DNA of 64,000 bases. It comes from Piromyces finnis. Its lineage: Eukaryota > Neocallimastigomycota > Neocallimastigomycetes > Neocallimastigales > Neocallimastigaceae. Below the pieces are notes generated by a model. The model saw only the letters and a program-made list of their open reading frames with translations. It was not told the origin of the DNA and ran no database searches. Below are positions 26,589-45,737 of the stretch, piece after piece. The position numbers and the translations under genes were made by a program. The stretch covers positions 310,001 through 374,000 of the forward strand of contig MCFH01000054.1 of NCBI GenBank assembly GCA_002104945.1, read 5' to 3'. Every line of letters starts with the position of its first letter. Positions within the stretch are counted from its first letter, which is position 1.

Positions 26589-28463
26589 TTTTATCTCTTT
26601 TAAATGATAATAAATAAATTATATAATATGTTGATAATAAATTAATTTGTTTTTAAACTGAATTAGATTAAAATTATATGAAATTTGAATCTTGAAAAAT
26701 TCCAAATTTTATAAAACTGAATAAAAAAAAATAAATATATATATAATTATTGAAGTGCTAAAATATTTAAATAAAGATGGTATGTTTTCTAATAATAAAT
26801 ATATTTTTTAAAAAAGTAAAAAGTGTCAATTTGCTTTTTATTTCTTAATGTTTTATTATTAGCATTTCAATAATTTTTGACTTTAAAATTAAAAAAAAAA
26901 AAAAAAAAAAAAAATTAAAAATCATAATTATAAAAAAAAAAAATATATGAAAATATATTGAATATATTATAATATATGTAACTATATAATTTTTTAATAT
27001 AAATATAGATTTTTATTATTGTTTATATATATTGAATTTTACTAATATTTTTCATTATTTCAAAAAAAAATATTTATACAAAAAGTTTTATATTCAAATC
27101 TGATTGGTTAATCTTTTTAAAATTTTTTTAAAATAAATAATATTTAAAAAAAGAATTTAAATACATTATACATTAAATTATTGATTAACGTATTAAATTA
27201 ATGTAATTAAGATTATAAAAGATTAATCTAATCTTTTTAAATTATAAAAAAAAGATAGGTTTCAGAAGAATGTATATAATCTATTCAACAAAGTATCTAT
27301 ATATATTGATTTTTAGATATCAAATAAAGCAAAGTGAAATGAAATGAAATGAAATGAAACAGCAATTTGATACTTTTTTTTTATTATATCTTTTTTTTCT
27401 TTAATTTATTGTTGGTATATAAAGTTATTAAATAGTATATTTTTGCGATATTAATAGTTATAGACATTATGGTAATAGGTTTTTTTTATTAGAGATAAAA
27501 TATTTCTTTATTTGATATTGTAAAATCCTATTTAATTATTATAACCATTTATTTATACATTTCCTCTTTTTTTTCTTTTTTTTTTTTTATAATCTTCATC
27601 ATAAGAAATGAAATAAATAGTATAAAAAGCAAATTATTATATAAATTTATTATTAATGCTTTAATTTCTTTATGCTCTTTCAAAATAAAAAAAATTAATA
27701 GCTTTGTCTAATTTATAAACTGTTTTAATATAATTTATGTTTAAAAAGATTTATATTATATAATGGCAACTTTAGTTTTTAATAATAAATAATGAATGAA
27801 ACATAATTTATATATCTAATAAAATTATAAACTTTTCTGAATAAAACATTGATTTTTCAAGAAAAATATTAATAAAAAGCTTTTTTCTTTTTTTTTTTTT
27901 TTGTTTTATTTTTTTTATTTTATTAATGATTTAAGCAAGTATATTTTATGTATTTTTATTTTGCTTTATAACTTATTATTATATTGATATTTATATCAGA
28001 TTTCTGTTTTTTAACATGAAAAATGGATATACATTTATTATTACTATAATTCTTAATTAGAGTAATTATAATAAATAATTATATCGATTCATTTATATTA
28101 TTCATCTAAAAAAGAATTTATTAAATGTTTAATCTTTATTAGAAATAAATAATAACATATTAATATGTATAATTAAATATGTATATAAATATACATTTAC
28201 TCTATCTTTTTTTTTTTTTTTTTTTTTTAATTAAATCTAATGGTTTTAATAAATAAATAAATAAATAATTTAATTTTTTGTTAGTGTTTATTTTGTTTTA
28301 GAGGATAAAAATTAAATTAGGTGATGAGAATATAAAACTAAATTTTATATTTATCTTAAATATGTATGTATTATTCATTGCTGTTATATATTATTATTGT
28401 TATTATTTTATTTTATAATTATTTTTTTTTTAAGAAAAATCTTTGTTTTTGATTGTTAGTAAA
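26589..28463. other. AT-rich spacer with a GAAAT repeat
   Basis: About 1.9 kb between the Pol I subunit start and the 3' end of the F-BAR gene. It has long A and T tracts and five tandem GAAA(T/C) units at about 27336-27360. It should include the Pol I subunit promoter next to 26589. No coding region or RNA gene seen. Confidence 0.6.
27336..27360. repeat. GAAAT pentanucleotide repeat
   Basis: Five tandem units of GAAAT, the last ending in C. Short but clean, in otherwise unstructured A/T sequence. Confidence 0.85.
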
Positions 28464-32522
<4,059 letters not shown>

Positions 32523-33957
32523 TTTGGAATTTCAAAATAGTTTGTTATGGTTATTGTTCTATTTTTTATTCTTTTATTGCTATTTTTACTAGTTTTACTA
32601 AATTGAATTGAGTTTATAAAATATTAATGAAATTTAAATTCCATAATAAAAAAAAAGTATACCATTTAAAAATATATATATTTAATTTTGATAATTTATC
32701 ATTTTAAAAGTATATTCAGTATATAATTATATTGTTTTTTTTATTTATTATGTTTTATTCTTACCTTTTAAAAAGGTTTTTAATTTTATTAATTTCTAAG
32801 TTAAAATGTTGCTATCTTTCTCTTTTATTTTATTTTATTTAAAAAAAAAAAAAAAAAAAAGAAAATTTAAATTTTAATTTTAAAATTAAAAATAATATTA
32901 AATTTTTAATATTATTTTTAAAATTTTAAATTTAAATTGTTTTTTTTAAAAAAAAAATAAAAAAAAAAAAATCATTAAAAATGTAAAAGAATTCATTTTT
33001 TATATTAAACTTTTCATATTTCAAATTCACATTTTTATAATGAATATTTTATAAAAAGAAATAAAGTATAAATAAAAAAAAAGCAAAAAGGAATAAGAAT
33101 AGAATATTAATTAATTCTTTCTTTTCAAAAAAGTGCTCTTTATTGTTGGCTTTAATTAATTTTTTAATATAAAATAAAAATATTAAAAATAAATTTTAAT
33201 TTATTAATAATAAAGTTTATTTTTGAATTAATATAAAAAATTAATATAAAATTTTTATGGTAGGACAAGATTTAATATACCTATAACAATGTTCCCTTTT
33301 TAAAACAGAAAAAACATACTTTTTGAACGTGTTCACTCTCTTCAATTTATCATTAAAAAATCAGAAAAACATACCTATAGAAATGCTTGCTTTTTTTTTA
33401 CTTTTTAGAAATTAGAAAATTAACAGTACTTGTAATAGTATAATTGAAACAATAAAAATTATTAATAGCACCAATCATTTAATTCAGTTAATTATAGATG
33501 ATATAGGTATTTTTTCTTTTTCTTTTTTTTTTTTTATTATTTAATCAATATCTATATCATATTATGTATGTAATTTAATTTCATATTAAAAATATTTATT
33601 ACTTATGAAAAGAAAACATTAAAATGACGTATTTATATTCGTGTGTAATCCAAAAAATATCAAGATACATTTTAAAAAAAAAAGAAAAATAAAAAAAATT
33701 TTCATTATTAACAATTATACACCACTATATTTTTCCAAAATTTACAACAAAATGATCTTTGAAGCATTTCATTATTATATTTAGTGACATTTTATATCAA
33801 TTTGTGGCCATGTTCCACTAGACACATCACATTGTAGCACATATTAAATTTATATTAAATTACTTTTTTATTATGTTTAAAGATAATCTAATAAACTTAT
33901 TATTACATAGATTCTATTCTTTTTATTTAATTATAATAGTAATATAAGTATATATAA
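32523..33957. other. AT-rich spacer with an inverted repeat
   Basis: Holds the upstream region of the F-BAR gene and the downstream end of the Asn-rich gene. It contains a near-palindrome (32864-32938) and two loosely similar 30-40 base segments starting near 33278 and 33371 (shared ACCTATA, then a T tract). A slightly GC-richer patch at about 33800-33840 shows no tRNA-like fold. No coding region seen. Confidence 0.55.
32841..32950. repeat. Imperfect inverted repeat flanked by A and T tracts
   Basis: Arms at about 32864-32901 and 32903-32938 pair with one small offset around a centre in AATATTAAATTTTTAATATT. A 20-A run (32841-32860) precedes it and a T run (32940-32947) follows, extending the pairing. 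It could form a cruciform or a transcript hairpin, or be an old A/T insertion. Confidence 0.7.
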
Positions 33958-35602
<1,645 letters not shown>

Positions 35603-35827
35603 CTTTAAATTTAAAATTTTATATTTAATTAAAAAAATGTTTATTTAAATATTTCCAAAAAACACAATTTAATTTAAAAAAAAACTTAATTTTTAATAAT
35701 TTAATAAAAGTTAATATGTTTTTTTTTTTAATATTATTAAATTTTATTATAAATATTGTTATTTATTTTATATATAAAATAAAAATAGCCTTTTTTTTAA
35801 TCATAGTCAAGATTTTTTAATATTTTT

Positions 35828-38800
35828 TCAATTTTCCTCATTTTCAAAGTATTCATCATATTCTATATTACTATCATTATCATCATAATCATCATTTATA
35901 TCATCGTCATCATCATCATCGTCATCATCATCATCTGTAGTGTCGGGGTCGGTAAGAGAATCTGAATTTTCAATATCTGAGTAAGAATTGAAATCGTAAT
36001 TATTATTGTCATGAATTAAATTCAATATAGAAGTTGAATTAATGTCATAGTGTTCTTCATTAAAGTTAAGTTTAATAAGACTATTTTGACTATCATTAAG
36101 TTCTTGTTTGTCAGTGGTAGAAGAATTAACTCTATTTAAAATTTCATTTTCAATCTCACCATAAGATTTCTCCTTTTCTTCTTGTTCTTTGATATTATTT
36201 TGTTTTTCTTGTTCTTTGGCCATTTCCTCTTCCTTTTTCTTTTCGTTTCTTTTAGTGATAATTTCTTCAGCTTTGTCGAAGAACATTTTTATTTGTCCTT
36301 TAGATTTTAATTTATCATTCTTCTTAATATCTTTAATATATTTTTTCTTTTCTTTGGATTGCATTTTTTGGAAGGACTTAATTTGTCCGATAAACTTATT
36401 AGACGGTATTTCTTTAGTTAATAAGGTAATGGTTTCTGGATCCATCATAGCCATCTTGGAATCTAAACCATTTTTTAAATATGGATTAAAAGTAGATGAT
36501 ATTGGATTAATGAATAGTGGATAAATATTAGGTAGATCAATTTTTTCTCTGATAGCGTTTTCAAAATCTGTTTTTGGACCTGAAATATATTCATCGGATT
36601 CTATGACATTATAAAAAATCTCGGGTGCATTTTTAATTTTATTTATTGACTTAATAGAATATGGAATACTAGTATATTTAAACACTTCAGTAGTTTTAAC
36701 ATTACTCTTATTTTCTGTGTTCTCAGATGATAGATCTTTCATTTTATGTGAAAGCTTGTCTTCATTAATTTCTTTCATGCGAAAATCAACAAATTTTAAA
36801 ATTTCCTATTCATATATATATATAAAGGAGTTTTAGTTAATATTCGTTTTTTGAAGGGTATATTTATTAAATTGGAATTATTTGATTTTTTTGAAAAAAC
36901 AACATCAATGATAATAACATTTAAATATTTTATGTTGAAATAAAGTATTAAATATTTACATAGAAATTATTAGTTCCTTTTATTTTTTCAGATATAATAT
37001 TTCTTTCAATATGGATTAATAAAGATAGTAATAATTTTAAAATATTTTGAAGCGATTCTTCAATTAATCTTTAATAGAATTAAAATTTATATGTTAGCAT
37101 ATAAGTTTATATAATCTATATAATTATTTTATATTATTTAAATATCAAGAAATCAAGAAAAAATAATATTGATTTACAAAGTAGATAAAAATTTAGAATA
37201 TATGGCTTCATATGTAAATATAATTGAACCTTTATATTTCTTTGTATATAATATAAATATAAATACCAATAATAAATATATTATACTATTTTATTTATAT
37301 TAATTTTTTGATAAACTATTTATACTTCTGATGAGTAAGTTAATCCTTCTCCCTGACATAAAACAGTCAAAGCATCAATATTATAGAAAGATAAATTTGA
37401 GTGATATATTTTATTTGAATAGAATCCGATCCGATTTTCTATATGACTTTTACCATATTTTCCATTCATTTCTTCATTAATTACACGATTCTTTTTTATT
37501 TTTAAGGAAAAAAAAATTAAGATAATTTTAAATGGAAATAAATTATTTTTTTATTAGTTAAAAAGAATCAATTCTGATATTTTAACAAATTCTATTTAAG
37601 TTTACCATATTAAAGTTTTTAATCTGAGATATATATTTATATTCTCTTTTTTTTCTAACATTGAGATCAACAGTTAGTTTTCCAGTTTTTTGATTAAACT
37701 CAACACCACTCGACAAATAAAAAAGTTTACAATTATCCAAAGATTGAATATATCCCGGTTTTACTCCAGAAACCCAAAACATATTATACTACATATAAAA
37801 TACACAATTTATTAGTAATTATATTTATTATTATTGTTACATATTATTTATTTGTATAAATATCTACTTTTTTTTTATTCTTCCATATAATAAAATCAAT
37901 AGTGAGATGTCCAATAATACCATAATTATAACAAATATTTCCTATTTTTATTGTATAATCATAAATATTGTTGTATGAAACAACATTTTGTGGGAATATA
38001 CTTCCAAAATATTCAAATGGTTTAAGATAGATCTTTACAATATAAATGTAATTAAAAAGTTATTAGAAATAATTAAATATTATACATTATATTATTACTT
38101 TTTTTTTAATTACTTGCTCTTGAGATCCAATAATACTAATATTTCCATCTGGTTCAATATACAAGTGTGATAAAACTGTTTTAATTTCATTAAAATCAAC
38201 CGGGGGTATTGCTTCAATAACTCCACCATATTTCAGAAAATCTAATCGATATTCAACCCAATTTGGATAAACTGTTTTGTTAACAATATTTACTTTCTTC
38301 ATAATTTCTTCTCTGAAAGGTTCAATAAATTGCTTTAGTTCCTCATCTGTATTATTACTATTATATTCAAGTAAATTATCTATAAAAGTGTAATCATTTA
38401 TATCTATTTCCAAATAAAAATATCTTTAATATTTTCATTAAACATATTTCTTTTAATATATTTTTGATAAATACTTATATATGCTATTCCTATAGCATCA
38501 ATAGTAGAATTTATTTTAAATACCCATCTTTCATATTGTTTATATGTAATGATTAATCTAATTAATGAAACATAAAAATTTTCGTATTCATGAGGACATT
38601 CTACTCCTAATATAAATTATGTATCAGTATTGCTTAACGATATTATTTTTAAATGATCAATTAAAATAATTCATTCATTGAGATAGTTACCTGGAGGTAT
38701 GGCAAGCTTATTAGTTTTTAGTATTTCTCTTGCTCCTATTTTAGTAAATAGATATTTGAATTTTTCAACTTGTGGAGCTAGAATAGGAATATTTAAATAC

Positions 38801-41800
38801 TAACATTTTTTTATTCATATCAATAAAAATCAATTATTACAGTAAATATACTTTTATTTTCATATTATAATAAAAATTTTACATATAAATTTAAAACTTA
38901 CATAACTAAGTTCCATATCTAATTTTCCAATAATACCTGGAATAATATATGTATATGTATTTTCATCAATTAAACTTCTAATACTTTTATGGGTACTAGG
39001 ATCATATAAAATCATGGATGTTAACGAGGAAGAAGAATTGATTTTTTCTGCCATTTTTGCATAAACAATTTTAAGGCGTTCATTTTTATATATACTCACA
39101 CCAAATCTTCTTTCTATAATATTTCCATTAGAATTATAAAATAACCATGATTAAAATATTATTTAATATTTTAAAAAATATATATACATATATATATATT
39201 TTTTATTGTAATAATTACCAAAAATATGATTTATTTCATTCATTATATCAATATTATATTCAATATTATATGGCATTACAATTATTAAATTAACTAGTGG
39301 GTCTTTAAAATCTAATAGTCTTAAAAAGTGAAATGAAAATGTGTATTGTAATATAATATATAGTAATTTAAAAAATATATTAACAACAAAAGGTATATAA
39401 CAAATTAATGAAAAAACATATAATTATACTTTTATATGCATTAAAATGTATTTTTAATTTTTATTTTAATTTAAAATATTAAGAATAATTGTACCTTCCA
39501 AATTGAAAAGTTTGTAAATATTTCACAAAATCAATAGATTTTCGTATTCTTCTTGAAATTGATGGAATGTGTATAATCGTCCTTTTTTTAATTTTGTAAA
39601 AGAGTATAAAAGAGGTTATGAATATTATATATTAGCAAAAACTGTAATTTTTATTATTATAAATCAAAAACCTTTTTCCTTCTTTTATTCTATGCCATTT
39701 TGAATAAAATTCTATATTTTTTTCATACACATCTTTTCTATGTGTTATATATTTATTCTATTTATATTTTATTCCAATATATTTTAATTATTAATATTAT
39801 ATAATTAACCATTATATATATGTATATATATATAAAATATATACTTTAATCATATCATTGATAACACGTTGCTTTAAAACTCGATTATAAAAACAAGCAA
39901 TAACATAACTAGCTTTATGATCAATAACTGCTTTCTTATATTTATTTCTGTAAAACAAAGAAATTCATTATTTAAATTATTAGTAAAATATTTATATAAA
40001 AATTATTAATTTTATTTTTTTTTACCTTTGTAAAAATGTTTTCCATGTATTTTGAACCTTTCTAATAACTTTTTCTACAAAGTTAGCGTTATTAAAAAAT
40101 GTTTTAACGGATTCATTGATATACTTTTCAATCTATATGTATTGAATTTAATGTTTAATTTTATTGATATAGATATTTTATATTATATGTTAGTAATGTT
40201 AGTATTTTATTTTTTTATAATATATAATTATAATAATGCTTAAAAATTTATATCTACCTTTTCTCTATAAATAAAACAATCATATATATCCTCAATGGTA
40301 GGTTTATCAAAAAAGTCTCTTGATGCAATCATTTCAAGTTTTTCACAACTAATTTCAGCAAACATAACTACACATTGATATAAAATAATATAGTTTTATA
40401 TAAATAATTAATACATTAATTTTTTTATGAATTATATATATATATTTATAATAAAAATTTAATTTTCATACTCAAATAAATTTGGCAAAAATCTTCTATT
40501 TCCTCAAGAATAATTTTAATATCTCCCCAGAGATTATTAATATGCTTCTTTTTAAAATTTTGGTATATAGGCATGTGTGTGGTGAAGTAACCTCTATCAA
40601 TATAAATGACTGGCCCATGATTGATATCTACCATATCTTGATAATTTATTTCTATTAAACAAAAGTGTAATAATGAAAAAGTTATTAATATATAAAGAAA
40701 AGCAATATTTAATAAAATTTTATGTCATTATGTATACATACGTTCTGTTGATGGAACGGTAGATATTGGTGGTGTTTTAGCATCTTTATATTCATGTCTA
40801 TTTGCATTCTCTCTTCTTAATTCAATTTCTTTAATTGCTTTTTCTACTTCTTTAATAATTGGTAACTATAGTATACAAAAATTTAATTATTATTTGATTA
40901 AATAAAATGTAATAAATAGTTGAAATAATTATTTTATTTTCTATTTTAATAGATTATAAAATTTGATAAATGTAAATTTACATCTGGTTCTTTTATAGGT
41001 TTGTTTAGCATCATTTGATTTTCAATTTGATTATTGTAAAATGCATATTTATTTTTATTTAATTGATTATAAAATAAATGCATTTTACATTTTTTACTTT
41101 TCAAAAAGGCATTTGGGGTATATTGACTAAAAATGGGTGTGTAGTCACCATCATTTGGAAGTACTCTATTTTCAATTAAAGGATAAACACCCTTTTTATA
41201 AAAAAGAAATATTAATGTTAAAAACCTTTTTTATTTTTGAATGTTCCTCATTTATCAGATCTATATATTAATTATGATATTACTTTCTTTTCAATAATAT
41301 CCTCACTTGACCCAAAACCTTGATAAATATCATTTCGTAGTTTAGAAATCATTAAGCGATGATTTTCATAAACTTTTTTTTTAATCTGACCTTTTGTATT
41401 ATTTTCTGGTTTTGAATTAGTTGATATAGAAGGAGGCTCATTACTTTCATTATTTATTATTGGCGGTATCTTGAAATTCTTTTTAGTTTTTTTTTATTTT
41501 TACAAAGTTATTTATATAAAATAAAATAGCATTAATTTTTGAATGCAAAAAAACCAGAATTTATATAATTAATATAAATATTACTTCTCCAAATAGTGAT
41601 GGTGTAGGTATAGAATCACTAATTTTGTTTTTTTTTGATCCACTAAGAAATTTTATTGCTTTTATTTTAATAATAGGAATATAAAAAAAAGAAAACAATT
41701 ATATTTATTGTTAATATTAAATTGATTAAATTTAAGATAGTAAAACTAATTCACCTTCATCTGTTCTTAAGTTTGTATATTGAATTGTCTTTTTTTGATT

Positions 41801-42062
41801 AATTAAATTTTTAATGTCATTGATTCTTGTTAATAATTTCTAGTATTAAAACATTTTTAAAAAAAATTAATATTACTATTCTAAATTATATATTATTTAG
41901 TAATAATATTAATAAATACTTTCATACTACCATTTTACTATTTTCATTTTTATTTAATTCGGTTTTTATATCATTTAAATCATTTTTTACAATCTTTTTA
42001 TTAGGAAAGACATTTGTTGAATTCTTTCCTGTTAAAATAATATTATCTTTTTTTTCATTCAT
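35828..42062 (-). CDS. IQCH: IQCH ortholog (IQ motif, ATP-grasp-like), 23 exons, 1332 aa
   Basis: Exons: 42062-41931, 41839-41755, 41658-41585, 41478-41284, 41191-40982, 40865-40742, 40651-40472, 40367-40258, 40132-40026, 39947-39845, 39757-39672, 39581-39495, 39319-39219, 39113-38902, 38799-38691, 38606-38475, 38403-38114, 38032-37868, 37788-37606, 37490-37326, 37239-37178, 37068-36960, 36805-35828. Diagnostic parts: a degenerate IQ-like helix (about 406-440); HIPSISRRIRKSIDFVKYL; IIPGIIGKLDMELSYLNIPI; FTKIGAREILKTNKLAIPPG; ERWVFKI; KYGGVIEAIPPVDF; LYIEPDGNISIIG; YNYGIIGHLTIDFI. These match the ATP-grasp-like body of IQCH, a protein of ciliated eukaryotes tied to sperm flagella. The body (about 1007 aa) equals the animal length; the last exon adds an acidic tail of about 325 residues ending in a 12-Asp run. 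A flagellar role in zoospores is inferred. Confidence 0.85.
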
Positions 42063-42536
42063 ATTGTATATTTCTTTTATTTAAAAAATGGTATAATAAG
42101 GGTAGGTTCGATAAAGAATTTCATTTATTATTTAAGGATTTGATTTTTAGTTTTTTAGTTTTTTTTTTTAAAATTATATTTAATATTTATAAATGCGCAC
42201 CTTTTTTTTATTCGTCTAAAATTTTTTTAATTTTAAATGCAACTAAAAAACTAATTAAAAAGAAACAATTTAAAGTTTTAAAAAAAATGTTAAAATAACA
42301 ACATTAAATTTATTTTTTTTAAAATATAATTAAAAAATTTTATTTTTTATCATTCTTTTTTAGATATTTTTCTTTATTATTAAGGATTATTGTAATTACT
42401 TCTTTAAAAAAAATATTCAAAAATTAGTATTATTTATTCTTAAATTATATACACAATATAAGGATATTTTATTTTTATATTTTTTTTTTTCAATAACAAT
42501 AACAATGATAACATTATATATAGATTGTAACTTTTA
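42063..42536. other. Spacer between DRC2 and IQCH
   Basis: A 474-base A/T-rich gap between the DRC2 stop and the IQCH start on the same strand. It must hold the DRC2 3' end and IQCH promoter. No specific site recognised. Confidence 0.6.
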
Positions 42537-45083
42537 TTAAAAGATTGTTTTTCCCATGATATGTTGTGCTTCAATACAAGTAATATCAGAATTACCTTGT
42601 ACAATTCTATATGATATAATAATAAATATATTAAATGAATCATTAGTAAATTATCAAAAATATTAGAATATTTTGTATTATTAATTAAAAAAGATGTTAT
42701 TCTTACGGTGCATTAGTTTTGCCTAATAAAAGTTTAGGTAGAAAAATAATATAAATTTAATAATATAATTAAAAACAAAAATTAATTAAAGTCAATATAT
42801 TATTATTTACCGTTTACAACCAATAAAGGATTGACTTGCTCAAGAATTTCAGCATTGACAGATATACCATCAAGGTATTGTTTAAGAATAGCTTTTAATC
42901 TTGCATTTTCTTCATTTAAATAATTTTTTTTATTTTTCATTAATATTGTATCAAGCAATACTTTGTTATATTTTTTATAAAACAATTCCATATATGAAAA
43001 ATCCGTTTCTTCTTCATAAACAACATCTGAACTTTTTTTTACATTATCCTGTATTTTATGAATTAAAAAGTTATTTTTAAAAATTTTTAAATTTAATATA
43101 TAGAGTTAATTATTATATAAAGGTATATTTTCTTTACTAAGAATATAATATTTCTTCAAAGTAAAGATTTGTATTTAATAAATTGAACTTGTATAATATA
43201 TTACATTATTGCTATCTTCTTCTTCAATATCATATAAATCATTTGTTTTTTCATCTCCAATTAAAACAGATTTAGTCTCATTTTTTAATTTATTTTTATA
43301 TTCTTCCATTTCTGTTTCGATAGAAGGATCAATTTCAAAATTATTGATTTGAAATGGATTTATTTTTTCTTCTTCCATTTCTAGTTTTCTATTCATTTCT
43401 GCTAACCGTAATATTTTTTCTGCCATATTTACTTTTTTTTTTAAATTTTTAATGGTCTTATTACTCATTGTGGTTAATGTAATTAATCTTTCTTTTTCAT
43501 TTTCTCTATATTTATTAAGTTTTCTTTTTAATTCTTGGAAATGCGATTGAATTAGCTCTTTATCCTTTTTTAGAAATTGATTTTTTTGATTATACTCTTT
43601 GTGATTATTTGAATATTTAGTCTTTAATTTTAAAATCATATCCTTTTAAAATTTTTATAAAATAATATTTTTTTTAAAAAATATATTCAATACATTTTTA
43701 ATATATTTAATATTTTTAATATATACTTGTAATTTTGTTAATTTCTTCATTTGTACTTCAATTTCTTTTGAATGATCTCTATCTTTTGTTTTTAAATCCT
43801 CAAAATCTTTTTTCCAAATTTCTGTGTTTGCGTTATATTGATCTAACACCTTTAATTAAAATAATAATCATTATTTTTATAGATTATTATTAATAATATT
43901 GTTTTTTTTTGAACTAATTATTATTAATACTTTATAGTATATAACATACATCATGAAATTTTTTCCACAAATCCTCAATAACACTTTCTAATTGAATTCT
44001 TAATGTATGTTTTTCTTCAAGATTCTTTTTTTTATATTACAAAATATATTAAAATTATGTTATTAATTAATATTATGACTTTATTACTACTCTCTATATA
44101 ACGTTTTTTTAATTATTACTTTATTACGAATATCATCTCTAATACTTTGATGCTCATGTTTTGAATCAGCTTCTTCTTCTAAATATTCCTGTTCCATTCT
44201 ATTTATAATTCCAAGAATATTTGACTTTTCTTTAATATGTTGTGACTGTAGTTTTGATCTATTATAATTTGATTAAATATTAGATAAGTTTAATGCAATT
44301 GTTATTTTCATTATTTTCAGATAACAAAACAAATTTATCATATATTTATATATTTTTAATTTTCTTTTTTTTTATAGAAAATTACTTTTCTGTATTAAAT
44401 TCATTTTCAAGCATACTTAAATCCACAGAAAATTGAAGTTCCAAATTATTTAACCTTTTTACTTGTAAATCAATTAAATTATCTACATTAATTAAATGGG
44501 ATTGTAATGCCGTTGAAAATTGCTTATTTGCTTCTACAATTTCTTGTTCTAAGTTTTTGATTGCATTATTTTTTCTATCAAATTCTCTTTGATGAACTTG
44601 TTCTAATATTTCAGCTTGGTTTTTTAATTCCTGTGATTTTGCTTTATTATTTTTTTTTAAAAAAAATAAATATCAATATTTATGAATACCCATTAAAAAT
44701 TATTTATATTATTTAACATTATTTTTCAAATTATTATTATTACTATTAAAATAATTATATTATTATAACCTATTTTCATAATTTCTCTCCATCTATTATT
44801 GATCTTTAACATATTTAATTTACTATTTTTTTCTTCAAACTCAACTTTTTCCTATAAATAATATCATTTTTATTGAATATATATATTAAGTAATTGTATT
44901 GTATTATTGGTTTTAATAATTGTGTATATAAAATGTTGTATTTTTTTTATTATAAACCTTTAGCTTTGCTGCAGCAAGCTCTATCATTCTTCTACGACTT
45001 TCTTCATCTTTTAATAATTGGTATTCTGATTTTACACCTTTATTTCCTCTTTTCTTATCTCCCTTTTTTTTACCCTTAGCCAT
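42537..45083 (-). CDS. DRC2: Nexin-dynein regulatory complex subunit 2 (DRC2/CCDC65), 10 exons, 520 aa
   Basis: Exons: 45083-44958, 44851-44770, 44641-44386, 44258-44120, 44024-43950, 43849-43727, 43642-43205, 43048-42811, 42722-42707, 42606-42537; 521 codons close. DRC2 pairs with DRC1 to form the backbone that anchors the nexin link between axonemal doublets and coordinates dynein motors. Seen: a Lys-rich MAKGKKKGDKK start; KLNMLKINNRWREIM (family NxxWR motif); ALQSHLINVDNLI; NLEEKHTLRIQLESVIEDLW; HSKEIEVQMKKLTKLQ; and a C-terminal VNPLL segment ending in a short EAQHIM tail. It is coiled coil throughout. Length is close to the animal protein (about 484 aa). Exon 9 is only 16 nt. Retention implies motile flagella. 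It diverges from the coiled-coil gene at 45738. Confidence 0.92.
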
Positions 45084-45737
45084 ATTCTTTTAATAATAAT
45101 ATTCAATTTTTATTGTATAATTTTTCTAGAATATATATTTTTAAAGATTTTAAAAGTAATTCTACTATTATTATTGAATAATATTACTAATAATTAAAGT
45201 TAATATGTATTTAATATTTTTTTAATTATATTTATTATAATATTCATAAAAATAATCTATATTAAAGTATAATAATAAGAAGAAATAGGTAAGAATATTG
45301 TAATAAAATGATAAATGTAGTAAAAAAAATTATAAGAATAACTTTTTATGCGGAGTTAATGAATCATTTTTCATATATTATCAGTTAAACACTAAAGTTA
45401 AATATATAAATTTTATTGTTTAAAAAAGGGTAAAAATTAAAGTTAAAATTTCCGAGAACAAAAGGTAAAAAATTAGAGTTATTTTCTTAATAACCAATAA
45501 CCAATATATAATTAAGATAGGATAAAACAAAAATAATAAAGTTTTGATTATTTAATTTTTATTTCTATTATATTTATAACAATGAAGATTTAAATGAACT
45601 AAGCAAAAGTTCAATTTTATTTTATAAATATATATTAAAACTGATAATATATATTTTATATATTTAAAAAATATAAAATTATTAATATTACTTTTTTTTA
45701 TTTATTTTTGTTTTTTACATGAAATAGTACTGTTACA
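45084..45737. other. Shared upstream region of DRC2 and the coiled-coil gene
   Basis: A 654-base spacer between two divergent start codons, so both promoters lie here. It is AT-rich. I looked for an X-box (RFX) type inverted site as in animal ciliary promoters and did not see a convincing one. Confidence 0.55.

Noticed and set aside
33780-33842. Possible tRNA or small RNA in a GC-richer patch
   Set aside because: No acceptor stem pairing or T-loop GTTCRA box in the right place.
35828-42062. Axonemal dynein heavy-chain tail
   Set aside because: Early resemblance of scattered helices, but the ATP-grasp-like phrases (KLAIPPG, GGVIEAIPP, IEPDGNISI) fit IQCH, and no AAA motor exons follow.
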